64,000 bases of DNA, taken from NCBI RefSeq assembly GCF_040958095.1, contig NC_091230.1, forward strand, positions 5,783,322 through 5,847,321, in the 5' to 3' direction. Of this stretch, positions 34,552-45,140 are shown one piece after another. Each line of letters begins with the position of its first letter. The first letter of the stretch is position 1. The notes under the pieces are model-generated. The model ran no database searches. It saw nothing but the letters and a program-made list of their open reading frames with translations, and was not told the origin of the DNA. This stretch comes from Procambarus clarkii. Its lineage: Eukaryota; Arthropoda; Malacostraca; Decapoda; Cambaridae. Both the position numbers and the translations under genes were made by a program.

Positions 34552-36750
34552 TGTCTGTTAAGGTGACGAGGGACGTGTCTGTTAAGGTGACGAGGGACGT
34601 GTCTGTTAAGGTGACGAGGGACGCGTCTGTTAAGGTGACGAGGGACGTGTCTGTTAAGGTGACGAGGGACGTGTCTGTTAAGGTGACGAGGGACGTGTCT
34701 GTTAAGGTGACGAGGGACGTGTCTGTTAAGGTGACGAGGGACGTGTCTGTTAAGGTGACGAGGGACGTGTCTGTTAAGGTGACGAGGGACGTGTCTGTTA
34801 AGGTGACGAGGGACGTGTCTGTTAAGGTGACGAGGGACGTGTCTGTTAAGGTGACGAGGGACGTGTCTGTTAAGGTGACGAGGGACGTGTCTGTTAAGGT
34901 GACGAGGGACGTGTCTGTTAAGGTGACGAGGGACGTGTCTGTTAAGGTGACGAGGGACGTGTCTGTTAAGGTGACGAGGGACGTGTCTGTTAAGGTGACG
35001 AGGGACGTGTCTGTTAAGGTGACGAGGGACGTGTCTGTTAAGGTGACGAGGGACGTGTCTGTTAAGGTGACGAGGGACGTGTCTGTTAAGGTGACGAGGG
35101 ACGTGTCTGTTAAGGTGACGAGGGACGTGTCAAGGTGACGAGGGACGTGTCTGTTAAGGTGACGAGGGACGTGTCTGTTAAGGTGACGAGGGACGTGTCT
35201 GTTAAGGTGACGAGGGACGTGTCTGTTAAGGTGACGAGGGACGTGTCTGTTAAGGTGACGAGGGACGTGTCTGTTAAGGTGACGAGGGACGTGTCTGTTA
35301 AGGTGACGAGGGACGTGTCTGTTAAGGTGACGAGGGACGTGTCTGTTAAGGTGACGAGGGACGTGTCTGTTAAGGTGACGAGGGACGTGTCTGTTAAGGT
35401 GACGAGGGACGTGTCTGTTAAGGTGACGAGGGACGTGTCTGTTAAGGTGACGAGGGACGTGTCTGTTAAGGTGACGAGGGACGTGTCTGTTAAGGTGACG
35501 AGGGACGTGTCTGTCAGGGTGACGAGGGACGTGTCTGTCAGGGTGACGAGGGACGTGTCTGTTAAGGTGACGAGGGACGTGTCTGTTAAGGTGACGAGGG
35601 ACGTGTCTGTCAGGGTGACGAGGGACGTGTCTGTCAGGGTGACGAGGGACGTGTCTGTCAGGGTGACGAGGGACGTGTCTGTCAGGGTGACGAAGGGCGT
35701 GTCTGTCAGGGTGACGACGGGCTTGTCTGTCAGGGTGACGACGGGCGTGTCTGTCAGGGTGACGACGGGCGTGTCTGTCAGGGTGACGACGGGCGTGTCT
35801 GTCAGGGTGACGACGGGCGTGTCTGTCAGGGTGACGAGGGGCGTGCCTGTCAGGGTGACGAGGGGCGTGCCTGTCAGGGTGACGAGGGGCGTGCCTGTCA
35901 GGGTGACGAGGGGCGTGCCTGTCAGGGTGACGAGGGGCGTGCCTGTCAGGGTGACGAGGGGCGTGCCTGTCAGGGTGACGAGGGGCGTGCCTGTCAGGGT
36001 GACGAGGGGCGTGCCTGTCAGGGTGACGAGGGGCGTGCCTGTCAGGGTGACGAGGGGCGTGCCTGTCAGGGTGACGAGGGGCGTGCCTGTCAGGGTGACG
36101 AGGGGCGTGCCTGTCAGGGTGACGAGGGGCGTGCCTGTCAGGGTGACGAGGGGCGTGCCTGTCAGGGTGACGAGGGGCGTGCCTGTCAGGGTGACGAGGG
36201 GCGTGCCTGTCAGGGTGACGAGGGGCGTGCCTGTCAGGGTGACGAGGGGCGTGCCTGTCAGGGTGACGAGGGGCGTGCCTGTCAGGGTGACGAGGGGCGT
36301 GCCTGTCAGGGTGACGAGGGGCGTGCCTGTCAGGGTGACGAGGGGCGTGCCTGTCAGGGTGACGAGGGGCGTGCCTGTCAGGGTGACGGGGGGCGTGCCT
36401 GTCAGGGTGACGGGGGGCGTGCCTGTCAGGGTGACGGGGGGCGTGCCTGTCAGGGTGACGGGGGGCGTGCCTGTCAGGGTGACGGGGGGCGTGCCTGTCA
36501 GGGTGACGGGGGGCGTGCCTGTCAGGGTGACGAGGGGCGTGCCTGTCAGGGTGACGAGGGGCGTGCCTGTCAGGGTGACGAGGGGCGTGCCGGTCAGGGT
36601 GACGACGGGCGTGCCTGTCAGGGTGACGACGGGCGTGCCTGTCAGGGTGACGACGGGCGTGCCTGTCAGGGTGACGACGGGCGTGCCTGTCAGGGTGACG
36701 AGGGGCGTGCCTGTCAGGGTGACGACGGGCGTGCCGGTCAGGGTGACGAG
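34552..36750. repeat. 24-bp minisatellite, about 92 copies, in graded zones
   Basis: The unit has the core GGTGACGAGGGACGTGTCTG. Zone 1 (to about 35510) has GTTAAGG; zone 2 has GTCAGGG; zone 3 (35700-35830) GACGACGGGC; zone 4 (35830-36590) GACGAGGGGCGTGCC with a GACGGGGGG sub-block at 36380-36525; the end returns to GACGACGGGC. One unit is shortened at 35129. Since 24 is a multiple of 3, both strands stay open (false ORFs of 547-747 codons). Confidence 0.97.
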
Positions 36751-37003
36751 GTACATGAATTATTTCAGGCACTCTAAGCTCGTATCATGTGTCCAGTTAT
36801 ATAGTTGAATGTTACATTTTTTGTTGTTTTACTTATAAAACAACGAAAATGTTTTAATTCTGTTTTTTTTTTGGGGGGGCCTAAGGTTATTATATATAAT
36901 AAGAAAATATATAGCTCGTGCATAATTTAAATCGTAGTCATGAATAAGGCGAGTGCATTCATTAAGTATAACTCTTAGTGGCCTCATTTTGTGGATAATT
37001 CGC

Positions 37004-37329
37004 CGTCGGGGTGGCGGTAGCGTCGGAGTGGCGGTGGCGTCGGGTGGCGGTGGCGTCGGGTGGCGGTGGCGTCGGGTGGCGGTGGCGTCGGGTGGCGGTG
37101 GCGTCGGGTGGCGGTGGCGTCGGGGTGGCGGTAGCGTCGGAGTGGCGGTGGCGTCGGGTGGCGGTGGCGTCGGGTGGCGGTGGCGTCGGGTGGCGGTGGC
37201 GTCGGGTGGCGGTGGCGTCGGGTGGCGGTGGCGTCGGGGTGACGGTAGCGTCGGGTGGCGGTGACGTCGGGTGGCGGTGACGTCGGGTGGCGGTGGCGTC
37301 GGTTGGCGGTGGCGTCGGGTGGCGGTGGT
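37004..37329. repeat. 16-bp G-rich minisatellite
   Basis: Unit GTCGGGTGGCGGTGGC with 17-bp variants (GTCGGGGTGGCGGTAGC) that recur about 110 bp apart, hinting at a higher-order block. False ORFs on both strands. Confidence 0.93.
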
Positions 37330-38118
37330 ATAACAAGAGAGCAGTACAGTACAGTACAGAACAGTACATATCAACAGTTGGCGCTTGGCCGGAGAGTCAG
37401 CGGAAAACATTGGAAAATTCACCCCTCAGGCGCTCACCGCGGCCAGGTCAACTCGGGTCAACGGTCATGTGATCACAAGTTTGTCAGGTTCATTAAAAGT
37501 TATCCTTTTATCTCTCGTGGACTCGTGGAGTTGAGAGTTCAGATAAAATAATCAGATTAAAAAATCGATAAAAATCCAGGATGATTAACATCATCCACAT
37601 CAACAGAAGGCCGATGACCTCACACGCCTCGTTCACCTGCATTGAAGATCACGTTCAACGAGAGCAGAGAGAGTGAGAGATGAGTGAGAGATGAGTGAGA
37701 GATGAGTGAGGGATGTGTGGTGTTGAAGATCCTGGAGGAAGATCGTCATCTCCTCAAGGTAACCTGGAACTCTGTGATAGTAAGCACGGCTCTCCTGTAC
37801 CCATCACCTATCATTCAATTATCTCTGCCTCTGTTATTAAATATAGATAGAAATTGTATTTCAAATCAATATTTATATATAGTAATATTTTAAGTGCAAT
37901 TCCCGTGTATATTAATGGTACCTACCGTAGTAATACTGGGCCAACCGTTCTCCCTCGCCCTCTTGTGACCAGTGCCCTTAATTATCCTGTGTTCCTCCCC
38001 CCTTCAGTCACCTGTTAGGGTGTGTCAGTACTGGTGCCCTGCGCTGCTCCTGTTACTCCCTATAGTACACCTAAGAGCTGAATTACTCGGGTGTCAGGCC
38101 AGGAGCCTCTTAACATTC
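37330..38118. other. Unassigned; small GAGTGAGAGAT repeat
   Basis: No gene recognised. It has a few CAGTACAGTA steps at 37346-37365 and four copies of GATGAGTGAGA near 37678-37712. Confidence 0.5.
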
Positions 38119-38352
38119 ATGTGTCGCTTACACCAGTGATGTGTGTCGCTTACACCTGTGATGTGTGTCGCTTGCACCTGTGATGTGTCGCTTGCACCTG
38201 TCATGTGTGTCGCTTGCACCTGTCATGTGTGTCGCTTGCACCTGTCATGTGTGTCGCTTGCACCTGTCATGTGTGTCGCTTGCACCTGTCATGTGTGTCG
38301 CTTGCACCTGTCATGTGTGTCGCTTGCACCTGTCATGTGTCGCTTACACCTG
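38119..38352. repeat. 22-bp minisatellite, about 11 copies
   Basis: Unit with GTGTCGCTTGCACCTGTCAT; the first and last copies read CTTACACC. Confidence 0.95.
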
Positions 38353-39093
38353 TTGCATGATTATCAGGGGCAGACAGCCGTAGGGTTTTCAAATTCTTGT
38401 GTAATGACTCACTTGGTATATTGATCTTGAACATTAAGTTGAATTGCTTAAATTATGATACATATCATGTGAAATATAATTGATGAGTTTATTGCATAAA
38501 TTGGCTTTAATTTTGTTCCCTAGAGCATTGTGAGTTGAGGCGAAAGAGCCTCTGCAGTTACTGATTTGACAGGTTGCAGCTGAAGATTTTAATGAATACA
38601 TGTTTAGAATTGATATATGAACTCTTTCGATCATTTTGTGATACAGGCAATTTCCCTTCCATGTCTTGTATGTGATGAAATAAAATGGATGGTGGCAGCA
38701 CTTTCTATTTCTACTTTCTACTTTTCTACTACTTCTGCCTATCTACCCATCTACCTCTCCTTCTCACTTCCTATTCCCTCTCACGCCCCCCTCTCCCCCC
38801 CCTCTCTCTCCCCCCTCTCTCGAACTAGAACGCCCCAGAACGGTTAAGCCCTCGCTTTATGATACAAAATCTCTTCCCTGATATGTGTTGTGTGTAGTAG
38901 TAACCGGTTACTACTTATTAGTTACCCAGCACGTGCAGTTCAAGGGAAGAAGAAATAAGAGTCGTCCTAGTGCAACAGGAAGTATTCACGGTCACCATTA
39001 CGACTGAACAAGCGAGTTTTGCATATCCATTGTAGTTGTAGAACTAACATTAACATTGTAACCTATTACCATTATCAATTATTTGATTAATAG
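38353..39093. other. Unassigned; 20-bp perfect palindrome at 38896-38915
   Basis: No gene. The palindrome AGTAGTAACCGGTTACTACT is the only structure noted. A CT-rich stretch lies at 38757-38822. Confidence 0.5.
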
Positions 39094-39410
39094 ACTACGT
39101 ACATAACTCCCCACCCCCTAACTTGTGTACAGGTAAACACTACGTACATAACTCCCCACCCCCTAACTTGTGTACAGGTAAACACTACGTACATAACTCC
39201 CCACCCCCTAACTTGTGTACAGGTAAACACTACGTACATAACTCCCCACCCCCTAACTTGTGTACAGGTAAACACTACGTACATAACTCCCCACCCCCTA
39301 ACTTGTGTACAGGTAAACACTACGTACATAACTCCCCACCCCCTAACTTGTGTACAGGTAAACACTACGTACATAACTCCCCACCCCCTAACTTGTGTAC
39401 AGGTAAACAC
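39094..39410. repeat. 45-bp minisatellite, 7 nearly identical copies
   Basis: Units start CTACGTACATAACTCCCC and end TTGTGTACAGGTAAACA. Copies look identical, so the array is young or freshly homogenised. 45 is a multiple of 3, giving false ORFs. Confidence 0.97.
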
Positions 39411-39689
39411 CTAACAGGATAACTTTTAAATATTAAGTCCACTTTGAATTAATAATAATACATAAAGATAAGTTCAATCTATATAAATAAAAATGGAAAT
39501 GTTCGTTTGTTCATAATCGATAATCTCCGAAAGTTCTTCACCGTTTGCTTTGAAATTTTCACACAATGTTCCAATCGCATCAGAGCGGGGTTTTTATATG
39601 CATACTAGCAGTACCCGGCCACGCCTTGCTTTGGCTCAGCAACGCATGTGCGTTGCTGAGCCACTGCAACCGTCCCTGTCCCCCAGTCC

Positions 39690-40010
39690 TCCCAACCATT
39701 CCCCCCTCCCCCGTCTCCTTGGCCTTCCAACCATTTCCCACTCCACCGTTGCCTCGTCCTCCCCACCATTCCCCACTCCACCATCCCCTCTTCCTTCCCT
39801 CTATGCCCTACTCCACTGTTCCTTTGTCTTTCCCACCATTCTCCATTCCCCCATCCCCTCGTTCCTACCATCCCAAATTCCCCCATCCCCTCGTCCTTCC
39901 CCACCATTACCCCCTCCCTTGTCCCTACGTCCTCCCCCATCATCTCTCACTTCCATCCCCCTCGTCATCCCCACCATCCCCACTCCCTCGTCCGATGCCT
40001 TCCCAAATGG
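39690..40010. repeat. Degenerate C-rich minisatellite within the inner Helitron
   Basis: Irregular repeats around CCCACCATTCCCCACTCC and CCCCTCGTCCT. The reverse complement occupies 41990-42280 in the outer Helitron, so the minisatellite belongs to the Helitron family 3' region. Confidence 0.85.
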
Positions 40011-40065
40011 TCTGGCGTTCCCATCAGAAAATTGGGAACATCAAGTGATCTGATGTTTCCATCAC

Positions 40066-40310
40066 CGAACATCATGGGAAGCCAGCGGCTGAGCGGACAG
40101 AACACTGGACGCGAGATCCTGTGGTCCCGGGTTCAATCCCGGGCGCCGGCGAGAAACGATGGGCAGAGTTTCTTTCACCCAGCAGTAAATAGGTACCTGG
40201 GAGTCAGTCAGCTGTCACGGGCTACTTCCTGGGAGTGGAGGCCTGGTCGAGGACCAGGCCGAGGGGGACACTAAAGCCCCGAAATCATCTCAAGATAACC
40301 TCAAGAAGAT
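40066..40310 (+). mobile_element. tRNA-derived SINE with ATCAC target duplication
   Basis: Head with GGCTGAGCGGACAGAACAC (box A-like) and GGGTTCAATCCCGGG (box B), then a body with GCAGTAAATAGGTACCTGGG and an end AGATAACCTCAAGAAGAT. ATCAC flanks it at 40061-40065 and 40311-40315, and removing it restores the Helitron sequence seen inverted near 41920. Not a functional tRNA. Confidence 0.88.
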
Positions 40311-41989
40311 ATCACTGAAATATAAGAAAAATAATTAAAAAATGAAGTGAAAAAATATATAAACTAGACTCACGAAATAAACGGTGTGGTAAACAACACA
40401 GCTCAATTCCAATGCAATTCACACAAAAAATTATATCATAATGAAAATAAATCAGAATCTATGCAAATTCAATTTATCAATGCAATCAAACACTGAAATG
40501 GAATTTTAACATATTTAGTATGGCATGTGTGTGTTGCTCTTACATGCAACAGATGGCACTGTTTTTCAAGAAAAGCATAGTTTTACCTGTCACAGGTGTG
40601 GCATCTATACTTATACTTACGAAATGAATTGTATGGTAAACACAGCTCAATTCCAACACAATGTCACACAAAATAATTCAATAAAATTAAAATAAATCGA
40701 TTATCAATGCAATCGGAAACATTGAAATGGAATTTGTAACATATTTAGTATAGCGTGCATGTTGCTATTATGTGCAAGAGATGGCGTTGTTTTTCTAACA
40801 CGCATGTTTTTACCTGTCACAGGGGTGACGTCTATATAGTAGGTATATAAAATGAGGCGCCTATTCGAATGCAACGTTGTCAAAATTTCAAGCAATCGGT
40901 GAAGAACTTTCGGAGATTACAGCGTGTGTTGATCTTACATCCAACAGATGGCGCTGGTTTTCTAACTCGCATGTTCTTTACCTGTCACAGGTGAGGCATG
41001 TATTTAGTAGATATATAAAATGACGCGCCTATTCGAATGCAACGTTGTGTTAAAATTTGAAAGCAATTGGTAAAGAGGTTTCAAACATTTCCCTCACATG
41101 AAAACATGAAAAAGTTTTTCATAAAAAGCATGTTTTTTTTTACCGTCACAGACGTGACATCTATATAGTATGTATATAAAAACCTGGCCGGATGCGAATG
41201 GAACATTGTGTGAAAATTTCAAAGCAATCGGTGAAGATCTTTTGGAGATTAGCGATTTTGAACAAACGAACATTTCCAATTTTATTTATATAGATTATAT
41301 AGATGTCACGTCTGTGACGGGGAAAAACATGCTTTTTTGGAAAAACTGTTTTTCATGGGAGAGAAATCTTTGAAACCTCTTAACCGATTGCTTTGAAATT
41401 TTGACACAATGTTACATTCGAATAGGCGCGTCTTTTTATATACCTACTATATACATGCCTCACCTGTAACAGGTAAAGAACGTGCATGTTAGAAAACCAG
41501 CGCTATCTGTTGGACGTAAGAGCAACACACGCTGTAATCTCCGAAAGTTCTTCTCTGGTTTCTTTGAAATATTGACACAACGTTCCATTCGAATACGCAA
41601 GAGTTTTTATTTTACCTACTATATAGATGCCACCCGGTGACAGGTAAAAACATGAGTTTGTTTTTTAAACAGCGCCATCTGTTGCACATAAGACGAACAC
41701 ACGCTATACTAAATATGCTACAATTCCATTTAAGTGTTTCCGATTTCACTGATAAATTGAATTTTCATGGATTTCGAATTATTTTCATTTTGATTTGTTT
41801 TGTGTGACATTGCATTAGAATTAAACTGTGTTTACCATACTGTTCATTTTGTGAGGATAGTTTTTTATATTTTTCATTTTTTTTCATTTCGTTTTTTGAA
41901 TTATTGTTCTTACTTTTCAGTGATGGGAACATTAGATCATTTAATGTTCCCATTTTTCTGATGGTAACATCAGATCATTTGGGAATTCA

Positions 41990-42280
41990 TCGGACAAGGG
42001 AGTGGGGAATGGTGGGGAGGACGAGGGGACGGGACTGGAGGATGGTGGGGAGGACAGGGGAGTAGGGGATGGTGGGGAGCATGAGGGGGATGAGAGAGTG
42101 GGGAATGGTGGGTAGACAAAGGGACAGAGGGAGTGGGGGAGGATGGGGAGGACGATTGGAAGTGGGAGGGGGTAATAGTGGAGAAGACGAGGGGACGAGA
42201 GATTGGGGAATGGTCTGGAAAACAAGGGGACGGTGTAAAGGGGAATGATGGGGAGGACGGGGGGACAGGAGAGGGTTGAT
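41990..42280. repeat. Degenerate G-rich minisatellite within the outer Helitron
   Basis: Repeats around GTGGGGAATGGTGGGGAGGA, inverse of 39690-40010. Confidence 0.85.
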
Positions 42281-42500
42281 GTGGCACAGCAACGTGCGCG
42301 CGTTGCTGTGCCACAGCAACGCGTGCCCGAGTACAGCTAGTATATTAAAAATTTAACATATAAATAAATTAACAAACAGGATCCTGCTGGGAAATACCCC
42401 ACACCATTTAAATATTTTATTTGTCACAACACGAGGGTTCTACGTCAGTGTGACACATTCCTGTACTGAGCTAACACAAACTGTGTCAAGAATTGTGGAG

Positions 42501-43534
42501 TGTTACGAACCCGGATCCAGCATCCGAGCCTGGAGCAGTGACAACCACGCCATCTGTGAGTCAGCTCCCGAAACCCCCGCCAAACGGATGACGACACCTG
42601 GTGAGGACAGCGTGTACTGGCCTCGAGGACCAGTTTCCAGTCTGGTTCAGCGCTCAACACAGCCGCCACTGACCTCTGGTGAGGTGGTGCTCCGACGACA
42701 GCGCCATCTATGGACTAGATACGTCAGGTGTTTGTGCCTGAGCCCGTAAGTGAGGTGTTTTAGTGTCCCAGTTATTGATGACGTGTCTGCTTACAGAGCC
42801 GACCTGAGACTGCTGGGATGGAAGTGGAGTTAGTCTACCCGAGGCAGCCAGTCTCCATACTGTGAAGTTTGCTGCAGCTGTTGTGAAGTCGTCCCCCCGG
42901 AAGAACACTGTGGTGTGTTAGCCTGCCAGTGGAGTGGCAGTAAAAGGATTTACCCGGGACCGACTGTTGGAGACGATCATCCACTGGGGTATTGAGGACA
43001 GGAGGGTGACGTGTGATATCACACGAGACTCCTGTCTAGGGCGTACCCCTTATATCGTTCGTGGAGTGGCCGTACCAGCCTTGGTGGCTCAGTACCTGCC
43101 AGCAGACCAGCTGGACGTGTGGTTGACGGCCTCCACGACGGTGCCCCCAGTGGACCTGTGTTTTGGCTGACCTGTGGCCCGGGTAGGCTCGGCATTCTCA
43201 GAGGACACGTCGTGAGGCCACGAAGAAAGCACCGCGGACTCAGCACCTAGCTTCTGGATCCAGAGTCTTCAGCAGAAGACTAATTTGAGAATAATCCCCT
43301 TGTCTAGTGTTAATACCCCTCCCCCTTGTGCACTCATTTATTATATATATTTAAACGGTGATGGTAATAATTATAATATTAAGTTCGTAACTTTCTTTCC
43401 CTACTCCCTTTAAGTTACTTGCGTCACGGATCTCATCCCTTGATAGCCACTACTGGCTTGGGAACGGATACATAATATCTTCCTCTAACAACATCAGAGT
43501 AAGGACCCCGTTGCGTCCCGAGAGGGCCGTAACA
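42501..43534. mobile_element. Solo LTR, 1034 bp, with TGGAG target duplication
   Basis: Begins TGTTACGAACCCGG and ends GGGCCGTAACA, so the ends are a perfect 7-bp inverted pair with TG/CA. TGGAG occurs directly outside both ends (42496-42500, 43535-43539). No internal region is present, so it is what remains after LTR-LTR recombination. An AT-rich patch TATATATATTTAAA at 43343-43356 may be the promoter. Family not determined; it is unlike the 1242-bp Gypsy LTR. Short ORFs inside are not genes. Confidence 0.85.
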
Positions 43535-43721
43535 TGGAGTGTTCCAGGTTCAGGTACATTAAATCTCTTCTTATCTCTGATACTTTTCCATATACTACTG
43601 TCACCTTAATATGTGGCATTTAAATATTAAGAACGGTATTATGTCCACGTACAAATTTTTTCTATATTCTAGGTTTGTATAGTTGGCTTTCCCAGCGTCT
43701 AGGAGAGGTACCTTGCTTCGT

Positions 43722-43905
43722 CTCTTCTGGCTGGATGGTAGACCGACGGTCTCGCTTCATGCAGGTCGGCGTTCAATCCTTGACCGTCCAAGTGGTTGGG
43801 GCACCATTTCTTTCCCTTTCCCATCCCAAATCCTTATCCTGACTCCTTCCCAGTGCTATATAGTCGTAATGGCTTGGCGCTTCTTCCTGATAGTTCCCTC
43901 TTCTG
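43722..43905 (+). mobile_element. tRNA-derived SINE
   Basis: Box A-like TGGCTGGATGGTAGACCGAC and box B-like GGCGTTCAATCC, then AAGTGGTTGGGGCACCATTT and a tail ending GATAGTTCCC. I recognise the layout from decapod sequence. Ends are approximate. Confidence 0.7.
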
Positions 43906-44079
43906 GCCACCCTGTTGTCTTCCCCATTGTCATTATGGGCCGTTTCCTGCGGTTGTATTCCAAGAACAATTTCTATAAACACTCATGGAGCCTGTTGAAA
44001 TATTTCTGTACCATTTTGCCATTTTTGATTGTATGCACACATCTAATAAGGTTGTATAAATAGTATTGTCATTAAAGAA

Positions 44080-45140
44080 TCTTCTTTCGCTGCTAGATCG
44101 TTCTCATTAATCAAAAACAGATGTTGACCCCAGTTCTGAACTCTGTAGAACACCTATATTTATTTCCTTATAAAAACATTATACCCCAGACAATGGCTAT
44201 TTTCCTTATAATAGTAGGTAGTTATGTATGCTGCCGTGAACCAATGTTATCAAGAAACTTGGTGCTTCATCACTATTTTCAGAGTTTTGTAAAGGATTGC
44301 ATCAAAAGCCTTCTGACATAGTAGGAAAATACGGTCCACTCATCTCTCTCTTGTCATATTTTGGTTATTATTCCATAAAATTTTGTAAGAAATGTTACAC
44401 ATGATTTACTTCTTCTTGGCTGCAAATATGCCCTTTTCAGGTGCGAAATTCATCGTGGTCAGATACTCCTACATATTTTGCCTAATAATTATTTCCAGTA
44501 TCTTGCGAGGGATATGTGATTAAGACGCTGGTAACTAAAGAATATTTCTGCGGCACACAATGACGTAGTGGTCACTGGCTCTTAATAGTTCCTCACATGG
44601 TATCTCTCTTTTTGTCTGTTTCCAACTGTGTGAACTCTAGATATATCTGTACTGTTACGTCATGGTCCCATTCTCTTGTTGGATCCGTCACTTGTTGCAC
44701 TAGAAAGTTCCTGTCAGTTGCGTCCATAAGTTCTGGCCTCCAAGTATATTCTCCGTGTGATCCCTTGTTATACGTTTGATTTGTTTATGGCTGAATTGTT
44801 CAGATAAAAATTGGTGAGCTCCTGTGTTTCTTATTGTGCCGATCTGTCTAAAACGCTAATATATATTCTATTAGTTGCTTCATGTGTAGATTGTTCTGCT
44901 GTGTTAGGAGGTGGATATGTGCTTCTGATATTACCAACGGCTGCATATCTACTATAAGTTTCCCTGTAATTTTGTAATGAAATTATTTATTGCAGCATTG
45001 TGTCCACGAAGCTTTACCGAGTGTTGCAGAACACTGCCGCTCTCCCTCTCCCCCTTGTTTTGTTTTCCTGCAATCACCACCCGGTAGTTCCTTGGGAGAA
45101 CTGTAATTTTAATACTTCTTGACTTCTTAGTCTCCATTAT
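44080..45140 (-). pseudogene. Very old CR1/L2-like LINE remnant, minus strand
   Basis: On the minus strand, blocks still read like the LINE family: LPRNYRVVIAGK (endonuclease; compare the copy near 22950) at about 45100, and RIFLLCQKAFDAI (RT; compare CIFLDCQKAFDTV) near 44310. Frames are lost between the blocks. Confidence 0.6.

Larger units (their letters stand above)
39605..41294 (-). mobile_element. Non-autonomous Helitron (inner), inserted inverted in the outer copy
   Basis: On the minus strand it begins TCTATATAAATAAAATTGG (at 41294) and ends CGGGTACTGCTAG (at 39605); it sits between A 39604 and T 41295. The same family as the outer element. The 3' hairpin is perfect with a 14-bp stem (39634-39663). 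It holds a C-rich minisatellite (mirror of 41990-42280), internal repeats, and a SINE at 40066-40310. Confidence 0.85.
39478..42340 (+). mobile_element. Non-autonomous Helitron (outer), plus strand
   Basis: Starts TCTATATAAATAAAAATGG at 39478 after an A, and ends GTACAGCTAG at 42340 before a T: the A|TC...CTAG|T rule of Helitrons. A perfect 12-bp-stem hairpin (GGCACAGCAACG / CGTTGCTGTGCC) lies about 24 bases before the end. No Rep/helicase coding. It is interrupted at 39604/41295 by a second Helitron. Its own body is 39478-39604 plus 41295-42340, with internal 150-200 bp repeats around CATCTGTTG and a G-rich minisatellite before the 3' hairpin. Confidence 0.85.

Noticed and set aside
37004..37329. 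CRISPR-like array or coding Gly/Arg-rich protein
   Set aside because: Units are contiguous without spacers, and both strands are open owing to composition; a minisatellite in an animal genome.
39094..39410. Regularly spaced repeats as a CRISPR array
   Set aside because: The entire 45-bp unit is repeated, with no unique spacers, and the context is eukaryotic.
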